A stretch of 64,000 bases of DNA, from NCBI GenBank assembly GCA_964525165.1, contig CAZGGG010000004.1:1-64000 (forward strand), read 5' to 3'. Below the pieces are notes generated by a model. It was not told where the DNA came from, did not search any database, and worked only from the letters and a program-made list of their open reading frames with translations. Shown here piece after piece: positions 27,718 through 36,029 of the stretch. This DNA comes from JAWLFI01 sp964525165. Lineage in GTDB: Bacteria > Bacteroidota > Bacteroidia > Chitinophagales > Saprospiraceae. Position 1 is the stretch's first letter; the number at the start of each line of letters is the position of its first letter. The position numbers and the translations under genes are program-made.

Positions 27718-28362
27718 ATGGCATTAGCATTAGAATACAATTCGAAAAGAGATAGATTGATCATTCCTGAATATGGGAGACATATTCAGAACTTGATTCA
27801 ATTCGCCACCACGATAGAAGACAAAGAAGAGCGACAGGCCTTTACCGCCTATGTGGTCAAGCTCATGGAGCAAGTCAATCCGAATACAGACACCGGAGAC
27901 GATCTGAGAGAAAAACTCTGGAAACATGCAGTCGTCATTTCAGATTACAAACTGGACGTCACCATGCCCAGTGGTAAGCCCATAGAAAAAGAGGACGCCT
28001 TCAAACGCCCTGCTGCCTTAGAATACCCTCAAAAGAATCCCAGACAGCGACACTATGGAGCGAATATCCTGTCCATGATCGAAAAGGCGGGAGCTATGGA
28101 AGACGAAGAAAAGCGACTGGAATTTGCCAAAGTGATTGGGTCGTACATGAAAATGGCTTACCAAAACTGGCACAAAGAACACTACGCTTCTGATGAAATG
28201 ATCAAGGAAGACCTAAAACGACTGTCCAAAGGCAAGTTGGAACTAGAGAATGACGATAGTTTGGACTACTTAAAACACGCAAGAAATTCAGGCTCCCACA
28301 AAGGGAGATCCAGAAAAAAAGGCGGCCGCAGAAGATCCGGCCGATCCCGAAAAAGAAGATAA
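27718..28362 (+). CDS. DUF4290-family protein with basic tail
   Basis: A 214-residue Bacteroidota protein matching DUF4290: LEYNSKRDRLIIPEYGRHIQNLI at the N-terminus and a second half with YGANILSMIEKAGAMED that echoes the first (IPEYGRHIQNLIQFATTIED), suggesting an internal duplication. The last 25 residues are almost all Arg, Lys, Gly and Ser (SRKKGGRRRSGRSRKRR), a likely nucleic-acid-binding tail. No signal peptide. It starts 10 nt after glmS and is followed by a clear terminator. Confidence 0.85.
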   Translation: MALALEYNSKRDRLIIPEYGRHIQNLIQFATTIEDKEERQAFTAYVVKLMEQVNPNTDTGDDLREKLWKHAVVISDYKLDVTMPSGKPIEKEDAFKRPAALEYPQKNPRQRHYGANILSMIEKAGAMEDEEKRLEFAKVIGSYMKMAYQNWHKEHYASDEMIKEDLKRLSKGKLELENDDSLDYLKHARNSGSHKGRSRKKGGRRRSGRSRKRR

Positions 28363-28390
28363 AAAGTATTCAGATTCAAAGATTTTTTCA

Positions 28391-28424
28391 AAGCGGAGCC
28401 CAGACAATGGCCTCCGCTTTTTTA
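28391..28424 (+). terminator. Terminator of the glmS-DUF4290 transcript
   Basis: Stem AAGCGGAG (28391-28398) / CTCCGCTT, with an extra CC/GG pair in the loop side, followed by a T-run on the plus strand. Confidence 0.75.
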
Positions 28425-28473
28425 TTAATAGCTGCTTTACATTTCACACTGCTCATATGATAAATATTTATTA

Positions 28474-28481
28474 TATATTTG
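28474..28481 (+). promoter_or_regulatory. -7 box TATATTTG upstream of murA
   Basis: Perfect TAnnTTTG, 26 nt before the murA ATG. No convincing -33 element. It follows a terminator, so murA needs its own promoter here. Confidence 0.4.
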
Positions 28482-28506
28482 AACAAATCATCTTATCCAC
28501 AGCATT

Positions 28507-29823
28507 ATGAGTACAGCATTTTTTGAAGTAGAAGGAGGACATCAATTAAAGGGAACACTTCAGCCACAGGGCGCTAAAAATGAGGCGCTGCAGATACTTT
28601 GTGCTGTGCTCTTAACCTCAGAAAAGGTGCGCATTGAAAATGTGCCGAACATCTTAGATGTAAACCGTTTGATCGACTTGTTGAAAGGTTTAGGGGTGCA
28701 TGTGGAAGCCATCGATGAAAACACCTATGAATTTGAAGCCACGGATGTGGACTTAGATTATATGAGCAGCCCGGAATATCGAAAAGACGCCAGGAAAATT
28801 CGAGGTTCCGTCATGCTTCTAGGGCCTCTTTTAGCTCGTTACCGAAAAGCCTATCTGCCCAAACCGGGAGGGGATAAAATTGGCAGAAGGCGACTGGATA
28901 CTCACTTTTTAGGATTTGAAAAGTTGGGGGCCAGTTTTGAATACGACAGTGAACGGAAAGCTTATTTTATAGAGGGCAAAAACCTAAAAGGTGGCTATAT
29001 GCTCATGGATGAGATCTCCGTCACCGGAACGGCCAATGTCGTCATGGCCGCTGTTCTGGCAGAAGGAACCACTCAAATCTACAATGCCGCCTGTGAGCCT
29101 TACGTGCAGCAACTCTGCAAAATGTTGAACCGCATGGGCGCTAAAATCTCAGGCATCGGCTCTAATTTGCTGACCATTGAAGGAGTGAGTTCACTTTCAG
29201 GAACCACCCACCGGATCTTACCGGATATGATTGAAATCGGATCTTTCATCGGTCTGGCAGCCATGACACAATCCGACATTCTCATCCCGAATGCAGCCGT
29301 TCAGGAACTGGGCAATATTCTTCCGGTATTTCGAAGATTAGGGATAGAGATGAATATCGAGGGAGACAATATTCATGTGCCGGAGCAAGAGCTCTATGAG
29401 ATTCAAACCTTTATCGATGGTTCGATCATGACCATTTACGATTCGCCCTGGCCCGGATTCACGCCTGATTTATTGAGCATCATTCTGGTTGTTGCCACTC
29501 AAGCGAAAGGGAGTGTTTTGATCCACCAGAAAATGTTTGAAAGCCGCCTATTTTTCGTGGATAAATTGATCGATATGGGGGCTCAGATCATTCTTTGTGA
29601 TCCACACCGCGCCACGGTAATCGGGCTGGAACGTCGTTTCCCGTTAAGGGGTATCGAAATGAGTTCATCGGATATTCGTGCCGGTGTTTCGCTTTTGATT
29701 GCTGCCCTTTCGGCAAAAGGAAGCAGTAAAATCTTCAACATTCACCAAATCGACAGAGGGTATCAAAATATTGATGGCCGTCTGAATGCCATCGGAGCGC
29801 ATATTGAAAGAAAATTTGAGTAA
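28507..29823 (+). CDS. murA: UDP-N-acetylglucosamine 1-carboxyvinyltransferase (Cys-to-Asp form)
   Basis: A 438-residue enzyme that transfers enolpyruvate from PEP to UDP-GlcNAc, the first committed peptidoglycan step in the cytoplasm. The catalytic Lys region is GAKNEAL (Lys24). RKIRGSVMLLGPLLARY and the active-site loop KPGGDKIGRRRLDTHFLG follow. In most bacteria the loop reads PGGCxIG, with Cys115 (E. coli) attacked by fosfomycin; here residue 123 is Asp (codon GAT, 28873-28875). Asp at this site is active and fosfomycin-insensitive in known enzymes such as the mycobacterial one. Lies downstream of glmS, with its own promoter. Confidence 0.97.
   Translation: MSTAFFEVEGGHQLKGTLQPQGAKNEALQILCAVLLTSEKVRIENVPNILDVNRLIDLLKGLGVHVEAIDENTYEFEATDVDLDYMSSPEYRKDARKIRGSVMLLGPLLARYRKAYLPKPGGDKIGRRRLDTHFLGFEKLGASFEYDSERKAYFIEGKNLKGGYMLMDEISVTGTANVVMAAVLAEGTTQIYNAACEPYVQQLCKMLNRMGAKISGIGSNLLTIEGVSSLSGTTHRILPDMIEIGSFIGLAAMTQSDILIPNAAVQELGNILPVFRRLGIEMNIEGDNIHVPEQELYEIQTFIDGSIMTIYDSPWPGFTPDLLSIILVVATQAKGSVLIHQKMFESRLFFVDKLIDMGAQIILCDPHRATVIGLERRFPLRGIEMSSSDIRAGVSLLIAALSAKGSSKIFNIHQIDRGYQNIDGRLNAIGAHIERKFE
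29706..29717 (+). repeat. Copy of 12-mer CCTTTCGGCAAA (inside murA)
   Basis: Exact copy within murA, read in a different codon frame from the copy in the glycosyltransferase gene. See findings. Confidence 0.7.
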
Positions 29824-30801
29824 TTATTTAGTTCGCTCTGTAACGAAATTGATCAGATCTTTTAGGGACTTGCGGGCTTCATTATCCGGAAAATTCTGTA
29901 ATCGGTCATGGGCAGACTTCTTGTATTGCTCCATTTGCTCCCGAGCATAGTCCATTCCGCCTGTACTCTTCACCAAATCAATCAATTCGTTTACCCTCTT
30001 CTTGTTTTTATTATGACGCTTGACGGTATTGATGATTCTGGATCGGGTGGAAGAATCTGATTGTTCCAAAGTATAGATTAAGGGCAGTGTCATCTTCTTC
30101 TCACGAATATCAATTCCTCTGGGCTTTCCGACATTATCGTCTCCGTAATCAAATAGATCATCCTTAATCTGAAAGGCCATACCGATATCCTCGCCACACT
30201 TTCGAATTTCTTCAATTTCGTCCACATTGTCTATAACGGAAGCTGCCCCTGCAGAACAGGCCGCGGCAATCAATGAAGCCGTTTTTTGCCGGATGATATC
30301 AAAATAGACTTGCTCCTTGATATCCAATCTTCTGGCTTTCTCCATTTGCAGCAATTCTCCTTCTGACATGGCCTTTACCGCTTTGGACATAATCTGCAAC
30401 AAGTCATAATCGCCATCATCCAATGCGATGAGCAACCCTCTTGATAAAAGATAATCGCCTACCAGAACTGCTACTTTATTCTTCCATAAGGCATTGATAG
30501 AAAAGAACCCTCTTCTCTCAAAAGAATCGTCCACAACATCGTCATGTACCAAAGTAGCCGTATGTAACAATTCTACGAGGGCTGCTGCACGATAGGTCTT
30601 AGCAGCCGGATTGCCGAACAATTTTGCCGTAAGGAAGACAAAAAGGGGCCGAATCTGCTTCCCTTTTCGCTTGACAATGTAATAAGTAATTCTGTCCAGC
30701 AGGGCAACGCGGCTTTTCATGCTCTCTCTGAAAAAGCCTTCAAACTGCTGTAACTCCTCGCTGACCGGGGATTTTATACTCCTTAAGTCTATTGGACCCA
30801 T
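29824..30801 (-). CDS. All-trans polyprenyl diphosphate synthase
   Basis: About 325 residues. The first aspartate-rich motif is DDVVDDSFERRG, the second is KDDLFDYGDD, and the conserved GKQIRP and LLHTATLVHDD stretches are present. It condenses isopentenyl diphosphate units onto an allylic primer to make the long isoprenoid chain, most likely for menaquinone; chain length cannot be read with confidence. ATG 30801 (MGPIDLRSIKSP) is the likely start; an in-frame GTG two codons upstream (30807) is possible. It is convergent with murA, whose stop lies next to its own. Confidence 0.92.
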   Translation of the reverse strand: MGPIDLRSIKSPVSEELQQFEGFFRESMKSRVALLDRITYYIVKRKGKQIRPLFVFLTAKLFGNPAAKTYRAAALVELLHTATLVHDDVVDDSFERRGFFSINALWKNKVAVLVGDYLLSRGLLIALDDGDYDLLQIMSKAVKAMSEGELLQMEKARRLDIKEQVYFDIIRQKTASLIAAACSAGAASVIDNVDEIEEIRKCGEDIGMAFQIKDDLFDYGDDNVGKPRGIDIREKKMTLPLIYTLEQSDSSTRSRIINTVKRHNKNKKRVNELIDLVKSTGGMDYAREQMEQYKKSAHDRLQNFPDNEARKSLKDLINFVTERTK

Positions 30802-30927
30802 ATCCACACAAGATAATTGCTTTTACAATCAATTCATGAGATGCTCAATTGTTTTCCCAACAATGGATATTTTGAGAATCGTTGAATTTTCCTATTTTAA
30901 GCCGAGGCTACCTAAATAAACTGAACT

Positions 30928-31674
30928 ATGAAAAAAAGAGATTTTTTAAAATTGAGTGGCGCTGTTGCCGTCGGCTCCATGATATTACCCATTACTTCCT
31001 GCGGCACCAAAGAAGAAGAAGGTGATCCCGGCGAAGCTCAATTGAGCCAGACCGTGTCCGCTTTGGAGTTCACGCTACCGGCTCTGCCTTATGCCTTCGA
31101 TGCGCTGGCACCTCATATAGATGCTATGACCATGGAAATTCATCATGATCGACATCATGCCGGATATGTGCGTAAATTGAACAAAGCATTATCTGAAACG
31201 GAAGTCAAAGGCGATTCAATTGAAAGCATTTTGTCAAATGTAACAGCTGACCAAACGGGCGTTCGAAATAATGGCGGTGGACATTTCAATCACAGTTTAT
31301 TTTGGGAAATCATGGGCCCTGACGGAGGGGGACAGCCCAGTGGAGATTTGTTGAATGCGATCAATACACATTTTGGTTCGTTTGAGGCTTTCAGCGAGCA
31401 ATTTTCTGCTGCCGCAAAAGGTGTATTCGGTTCCGGATGGGCATGGTTGTGTGTCAATGAGCAAAAGGAATTATTCATCACCTCCACTCCGAATCAAGAC
31501 AATCCATTGATGACTCAAATTGTCTCAGAAACAGGGCAGCCTATTTTGGGCATTGATGTTTGGGAGCACGCATATTATCTGAACTATCAAAATAAACGAG
31601 GAGATTACATCAGTAATTTTATGGATGTCATCAACTGGGCCAAAGTGGAACAAAACATGAAGGCTCACATGTAA
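30928..31674 (+). CDS. Exported Mn-type superoxide dismutase (predicted lipoprotein)
   Basis: A 248-residue enzyme that dismutates superoxide. The metal ligands are His72, His122 (GGGHFNHSLFW), Asp210 and His214 (DVWEHAYYLNY). Gly at the 116-118 region together with Gln190 (TPNQDNPLM) is the arrangement of Mn rather than Fe enzymes. Unusually, it has an export signal: MKKRDFLKLSGAVAVGSMILPITSC, with a Tat-like KRDFLK motif and a lipobox ending at Cys25, then an acidic spacer. It is thus likely a membrane-anchored lipoprotein outside the cytoplasm. A TTCG-loop terminator follows. Confidence 0.93.
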   Translation: MKKRDFLKLSGAVAVGSMILPITSCGTKEEEGDPGEAQLSQTVSALEFTLPALPYAFDALAPHIDAMTMEIHHDRHHAGYVRKLNKALSETEVKGDSIESILSNVTADQTGVRNNGGGHFNHSLFWEIMGPDGGGQPSGDLLNAINTHFGSFEAFSEQFSAAAKGVFGSGWAWLCVNEQKELFITSTPNQDNPLMTQIVSETGQPILGIDVWEHAYYLNYQNKRGDYISNFMDVINWAKVEQNMKAHM

Positions 31675-31688
31675 AAGACATAAACTTC

Positions 31689-31713
31689 AGGCTTCCTTCG
31701 GGAAGCCTTTTTT
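31689..31713 (+). terminator. Terminator with C(TTCG)G tetraloop after superoxide dismutase
   Basis: Perfect 8-bp stem AGGCTTCC (31689-31696) / GGAAGCCT (31701-31708), loop TTCG, and a T-run to 31713. Confidence 0.9.
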
Positions 31714-31779
31714 GTCATCCCTATACCATACGTTGCTCCTGCTCAAAACGTTATAGCTAATAATTTGTATCTTATATTA

Positions 31780-32154
31780 GTGAGTCAGGCGAATTGGTCA
31801 TATTGTAATAAAAGAGGTCAGCTCTACAAAGTGGGCGTCTATCATGGTGATGATAGCGGTAATGTGCTGATTTACTGCAACAATCAAATTCTGACTATTG
31901 ATTTTGAAGTGAGTCATACTAAAAGTTATACCTTTTATTTGGATCAAGATGTCTGTGAAGTCAGCATCGAAGCCTCCGGCCGGGGCTACCAGTATGACTT
32001 TCGAGTGAATGATGAAAAGGCCTCTGATTTGCCCCATTTGCAAAATAAGGATCAGAATGAGCAAACCTATCTGCTTTATGTAAGCCTGGCAGGATTACTT
32101 CTCTTTAGCCTCATATTCAGTCTCAGCAGTATGTTTGTTCAGTCTTTAGGATAA
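31780..32154 (+). CDS. Unknown protein with a C-terminal membrane helix
   Basis: About 124 residues. No ATG start exists; a GTG at 31780 (reading MSQANWSYCNKRGQLYKVG) or a TTG at 31765 could serve. The N-terminal part is beta-rich (VGVYHGDDSGNVLIYCNNQILTIDFEV, YTFYLDQDVCEVSIEASGRGYQYDFRV), and the end is one clear helix (YLLYVSLAGLLLFSLIFSLSSMFV). This would be a tail-anchored protein without signal peptide. No family recognised. It lies upstream of scpB on the same strand. Confidence 0.6.
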   Translation: MSQANWSYCNKRGQLYKVGVYHGDDSGNVLIYCNNQILTIDFEVSHTKSYTFYLDQDVCEVSIEASGRGYQYDFRVNDEKASDLPHLQNKDQNEQTYLLYVSLAGLLLFSLIFSLSSMFVQSLG

Positions 32155-32205
32155 TTCTGCAAAGGGCGAAAGGATTTGGTATTTTTGCTTTCTAAAGATG
32201 AACCC

Positions 32206-32796
32206 ATGAGTGGATCCCTGGTCCTATATATTGAAGCCTTGATCTTCATCGCTTCGGAGCCCATTAGTCTGAAGGACATCCGGAAAGTATTGGAATCGGC
32301 CTTCAACACGTCCATGCCCACGGAAGATATAGAGCAGGCATTGGCTGAATTAAGAGAAAAATATCAACAAGAGCATTTTGCCTTTGAGCTGGTGGAAATT
32401 GCCGAAGGCTTTCAGTTTATGACCAAATCGGCTTTCCATTCTGTGGTGGATGAATACATCAAAGAAAACAATGCTAAACGATTATCGAAAGCAGCCTTAG
32501 AAACTTTGGCCATCATAGCTTATAAGCAACCCGTCGTCAAATCAGAAGTAGAACATATCCGAGGGGTTAATTGCGACTACACGATTCAAAAACTGCTTGA
32601 AAAAGAATTGATTGAAATTCAAGGCAGAGATCATGGGCCCGGGAAGCCATTGATTTATGGCACTTCACCTAAGTTTATGAACTACTTTGGCTTAAAGAGC
32701 ATTAAGGATTTACCACAATTAAAAGAGTTTACAAAACGAGACGAAGAGATTGGTCGTTTAGCTGAAATCGAACAATCCATTAAAGAAGAAGAGTAA
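32206..32796 (+). CDS. scpB: Segregation and condensation protein B
   Basis: About 196 residues from ATG 32206 (MSGSLVLYIEALIFIASEPIS); an in-frame TTG ten codons upstream is less likely. Two winged-helix domains; the conserved core reads LSKAALETLAIIAYKQPVVKSEVEHIRGVNCDYTIQKLLEKELIEIQGRDHGPGKPLIYGTS (parts). ScpB dimerises and binds ScpA to form the SMC condensin complex for chromosome segregation. No scpA is near. The DUF2480 gene begins at the base directly after its stop, so they are co-translated. Confidence 0.95.
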   Translation: MSGSLVLYIEALIFIASEPISLKDIRKVLESAFNTSMPTEDIEQALAELREKYQQEHFAFELVEIAEGFQFMTKSAFHSVVDEYIKENNAKRLSKAALETLAIIAYKQPVVKSEVEHIRGVNCDYTIQKLLEKELIEIQGRDHGPGKPLIYGTSPKFMNYFGLKSIKDLPQLKEFTKRDEEIGRLAEIEQSIKEEE

Positions 32797-33315
32797 ATGA
32801 GCACTACTGAAAAGCCTTTAGTTAATAGAGTCGCCAAAAGTCCTTTGATTACCCTTAATCTGGAGAACTACTACCCTACTCAGGCGATCCAAGAGTTGGA
32901 TCTGAAGCAATTTCTGTTCAAAGAGTTGATCCTGAAAGAAAAAGATTTCCGAGAGGCTGTGGCCGAATTTGATTGGTCAGCTTATGAAGGGCACGTTATT
33001 TGCATTATTTGTTCTGCAGATGCGATTATCCCTGTTTGGGCTTATATGTTGGTCGCATCAGAAGCAGAAGGTCATGCCCGGGATGTGTTTTGGGGATCCG
33101 AACAGGAATATCTCAGATATTACTACCGGACTTTTATCGACGCTTTTGATGTCACCCCTTATGAAGACAAAATGATTGTCATTAAAGGGTGTTCCGGCAA
33201 GCCGGTACCTGCATCTGCTTATTTAGATTTGACGCGTAAGCTTCGACCGATCGTGAAGAGTGTGATGTACGGTGAGCCCTGCTCTACCGTACCCATTTAT
33301 AAAAAGAAAAAGTAA
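32797..33315 (+). CDS. DUF2480-family protein
   Basis: A 172-residue cytoplasmic protein of a Bacteroidota-specific family of unknown function. It starts MSTTEKPLVNRVAKSPLITLNLE and contains FKELILKEKDFREAVAEFDW, HVICIICSADAIIPVWAYML, IVIKGCSGKPVPASAYLDL and SVMYGEPCSTVPIYKKKK. The paired CICS and GCSG cysteines are conserved-looking, but no metal motif is clear. The ATG follows the scpB stop with no gap. Confidence 0.85.
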   Translation: MSTTEKPLVNRVAKSPLITLNLENYYPTQAIQELDLKQFLFKELILKEKDFREAVAEFDWSAYEGHVICIICSADAIIPVWAYMLVASEAEGHARDVFWGSEQEYLRYYYRTFIDAFDVTPYEDKMIVIKGCSGKPVPASAYLDLTRKLRPIVKSVMYGEPCSTVPIYKKKK

Positions 33316-33320
33316 AACTC

Positions 33321-34256
33321 ATGACTATGAAATGGTGGACGCCCCTGGCCGTGCTGATTGTATTGATAGCCGCATTTGCCATCAGCTATACACTCCCTTC
33401 AGAACCCGCCTCTGAGCCGGAAGGTTCCGAGGAGACCTTAGCAGCCGATGGAGTGCTCCCCCAAAAAATCACCTCTTCAGGTCTGGATAAAAACTACTCC
33501 TTTGCCGGAGAATTTCTCCCGTTAGAGAATTTTGATGTTCGGGAACGATTAGACAGAGAACTTACCGTCAATTCCTATTATCATTCCAGCACCTTGTTGT
33601 TGCTCAAAAGGGCCAAGAGGTATTTTGATATCATGGACCCCATTTTGAAAGAAGAAGGAGTCCCGAAAGACTTTAAATATGTCGCGGTAGCAGAAAGTGC
33701 GCTGTCGAATGCCACTTCTCCGGCCGGGGCCAAAGGGTTTTGGCAGTTTATGGAACGTACCGGCGAACACTATGGTCTGGAAGTCAATCGAGATATAGAC
33801 GAACGTTTTCATCTTGAGAAAGCTACGCGTGCTGCCTGTCAATTGATCAAGGATTACTATGAGCGCTTTGGCAGCTGGAGTCTTGCCGCTATGGCCTACA
33901 ATGGAGGGGAAACCCGAATCGCCCGCAGTTTACGAGAACAAAAAGCAGAGCACTTTTACGAGTTGAATTTGAATGAAGAAACCATGCGGTACCTTTTTCG
34001 CATTATCGCCCTGAAGGAAATCATGAGTCAACCCGATAAGTTTGGTTACCTCATTGAAGAAAAAGACCAATATTCAGAGCTGCCAGCATATAAAGTGCTA
34101 AAGGTGGATACCACGATTGCAGACTTAGGCGCCTTTGCGGAAGCACAGCAGATCAGCTATCGAATGCTAAAAGTGTATAATCCCTGGATGTTGACCGGAC
34201 GCTTACCGAATCGCTCCGGCAAATTATATGAAATCAAAGTACCTTTTCCGGAATAG
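33321..34256 (+). CDS. Membrane-anchored lytic transglycosylase (MltD-like, no LysM)
   Basis: A 311-residue enzyme with an N-terminal anchor (WWTPLAVLIVLIAAFAISYTL), an acidic linker and a family 1 SLT lysozyme-like domain. The catalytic Glu125 is in KYVAVAESALSN; SPAGAKGFWQFM, DERFHLEKATRAACQLI and AAMAYNGG are the other family motifs. It cleaves peptidoglycan glycan strands in the periplasm, forming anhydromuropeptides. Unlike classical MltD it has no C-terminal LysM repeats; the last 60 residues (YKVLKVDTTIADLGAFAEAQQISYRMLKVYNPWM) look like a diverged LysM-like remnant. An ATG two codons downstream is an alternative start. Confidence 0.92.
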   Translation: MTMKWWTPLAVLIVLIAAFAISYTLPSEPASEPEGSEETLAADGVLPQKITSSGLDKNYSFAGEFLPLENFDVRERLDRELTVNSYYHSSTLLLLKRAKRYFDIMDPILKEEGVPKDFKYVAVAESALSNATSPAGAKGFWQFMERTGEHYGLEVNRDIDERFHLEKATRAACQLIKDYYERFGSWSLAAMAYNGGETRIARSLREQKAEHFYELNLNEETMRYLFRIIALKEIMSQPDKFGYLIEEKDQYSELPAYKVLKVDTTIADLGAFAEAQQISYRMLKVYNPWMLTGRLPNRSGKLYEIKVPFPE

Positions 34257-34540
34257 GTAACTCGCTCAATGTAGTCTGCACATGTGCGATTGTAGCTCAT
34301 GGGTAAGGCTTTGTCATTGGATTTACTTATCGCTGGCAAGCAGTATTCCATTGTGGAATAAGAATTAGAGCCTACCAGCACCGCTCCATGAGTAAAAAGG
34401 TTACTAAGAGTTTACACCACCTTACGGCAAAAGAAGCTTGCGCTCATACGCCACCCCATCAACTTATTTTAGAATAATGCATACTCTTTGTTGGCTGTAA
34501 ACAATGGATATATCTACCAAATAACCGCATAATCGAATAA
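34257..34540. other. Non-coding, apparently decayed stretch
   Basis: No open reading frame with recognisable protein character on either strand. AT-rich short repeats of the type ATAACCG/ATAATCG (34520-34545) lie next to the truncated NTF2-like pseudogene. Confidence 0.5.
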
Positions 34541-34741
34541 CCGAATAAAATCATTGAGTTGGTCAGAGCCGTAGCAAAAGATAACTTAGGGGCACTCCAC
34601 ACTCATCAAAAATAGCCCGGAGGTGAAGAATATGTCACCATGGACTTTTTTAAATTTGATACAAACGGGAAAATCATAGAGCATTGGGATGCCATGCAAC
34701 AAATCCCTGAAGAATCTGCGAATGGTCATACAATGTATTAA
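34541..34741 (+). pseudogene. Remnant of an NTF2-like (SnoaL-type) protein gene
   Basis: In one frame the 3' part of a nuclear-transport-factor-2-like protein can be read: KIIELVRAVAKDNLGALHTH, then QK, an in-frame TAG (34613-34615), then PGGEEYVTMDFFKFDTNG, KIIEHWDAMQQIPEESANGH and TMY before TAA. The segment FxxxGKIxEHWDxxQxIPExSANxxTM is characteristic of the C-terminus of this small alpha+beta family. The first half of the gene is missing (a TAA lies at 34538-34540), and the internal stop breaks the rest. It is therefore a truncated, non-functional gene. Confidence 0.75.
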
Positions 34742-34922
34742 AGCTTTCTAGCTTCCAGCAAAAACCATAAACAATCGCTCCCCTTGATACGCAAATGTTC
34801 ATAACGATGCCGATGAGCACAATTCATGATAATGAAATATTTAGCATTTCGCTTGTGAATAATCGTACAAACCACTATTTTAAGATTTTAGAGAAATTTA
34901 TAAAGCCACGCACTTATTTAAC
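34742..34922. other. Spacer before the T9SS cargo gene
   Basis: AT-rich, no open frame and no clear promoter consensus. It follows the NTF2-like pseudogene, and nothing recognisable is in it. Confidence 0.5.
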
Positions 34923-35756
34923 TTGAAAATAAATTTAACACTAGTCATAAACGTTTTTCTTATCAGTACAAATATTGTTCAAGGCCAATACCAATCCGTG
35001 TTTGGAGAGTTTTACACGGAATGGAATTTCGTTACCCTTTATTGCGATGCTGGCTTTGTAGAGAGTTATTCCCACGAAAGAGATACGTTTATTGATAACC
35101 ATGAATATCACATAATCAATAATTGGGGTTTACTAAGAGAGTCAGATCAAAACGCAAAGATGTGGTATAGGAGCTTCGATGACGATGAAGAAATATTGAT
35201 TGCTGATCTCTCTTTAACTCTAGGAGACACCTTTATCATAAACACCCAAGAATTTACTGTAGACAGTGTTTATGAAGATGAAGGTTTAAAAATAGTTCAG
35301 TTTGACTATATACCTTTTCACTGTGGATATTATAAAAAATTAAAATTTGAAGAAGGGAAAGGGCCTAATCTTAGCTATGTCTTTGCTTTAACAGCAGATG
35401 ATTATGAAGCCAAACTACTCAGATGTCAGACGAAAGATTCTATTACAGTCAATTTCTTGGAAGACTTTGGATTTGAAGGTGATTGCAGGAAGGATGTCGT
35501 CAACACTATTCAATTAGAGATTGAAAAACCTCAGTTCTACCCTAATCCATTTTCTGAAAATCTATCGATAAAATTTGAAGATAGCAGATTAAGAACTATC
35601 GAAATATATCATTTCAATGGTGGAAAACTATTTACCATAAATGCAAGGTCCCAATTAGTTGATCTAAACTTGAGTGACCTGGCTCAGGGAATGTATTTTG
35701 TTAGGGTATTATCTTCTAATGGGATAGGTCTTTCCAAAGTTATTAAGATACACTAA
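34923..35756 (+). CDS. Secreted protein with type IX secretion sorting domain
   Basis: A 277-residue exported protein starting at TTG 34923, with a signal peptide (KINLTLVINVFLISTNIVQG). The middle part has no recognised family and contains several Cys (YCDAGF, HCGYY, LLRCQTK, GDCRKD). The last 75 residues are a type A T9SS sorting domain: FYPNPFSENLSIKFED, IEIYHFNGGKLF, LVDLNLSDLAQGMYFVRVLSSNG and a KVIKIH end. It should be exported by Sec, then T9SS, and released or attached to the cell surface. It follows the degenerate 34.3-34.9 kb region and is followed by about 270 nt of non-coding DNA. Confidence 0.85.
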   Translation: MKINLTLVINVFLISTNIVQGQYQSVFGEFYTEWNFVTLYCDAGFVESYSHERDTFIDNHEYHIINNWGLLRESDQNAKMWYRSFDDDEEILIADLSLTLGDTFIINTQEFTVDSVYEDEGLKIVQFDYIPFHCGYYKKLKFEEGKGPNLSYVFALTADDYEAKLLRCQTKDSITVNFLEDFGFEGDCRKDVVNTIQLEIEKPQFYPNPFSENLSIKFEDSRLRTIEIYHFNGGKLFTINARSQLVDLNLSDLAQGMYFVRVLSSNGIGLSKVIKIH

Positions 35757-36029
35757 TGAAGAGCAATTGATTGTTGACATATCAAAAAGCAGAAGGTCGG
35801 CAAAAAGAAAACATAAAAACACTCCACACCAAACAGGACTTCAGAGCTACCTTGTAACACACCATCAGTACCCATGATTCCGGCACTTTATAAGCACTGT
35901 TGTAAACGGATCAGCGAAGTACTCGAAAATGCCTTAGGTTTCATACCCGAGAAAGTTCTCAGAAAAGGGTTTAAAAAAAATGTATGGATGCTAAGAGCTT
36001 ACCCAAAAAGCTTACTGCCCAAGGCACCC

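Noticed and set aside
35757..36029. A possible gene fragment downstream of the T9SS cargo gene
   Set aside because: Short in-frame pieces (such as TLHTKQDFRATL) could not be tied to any family.
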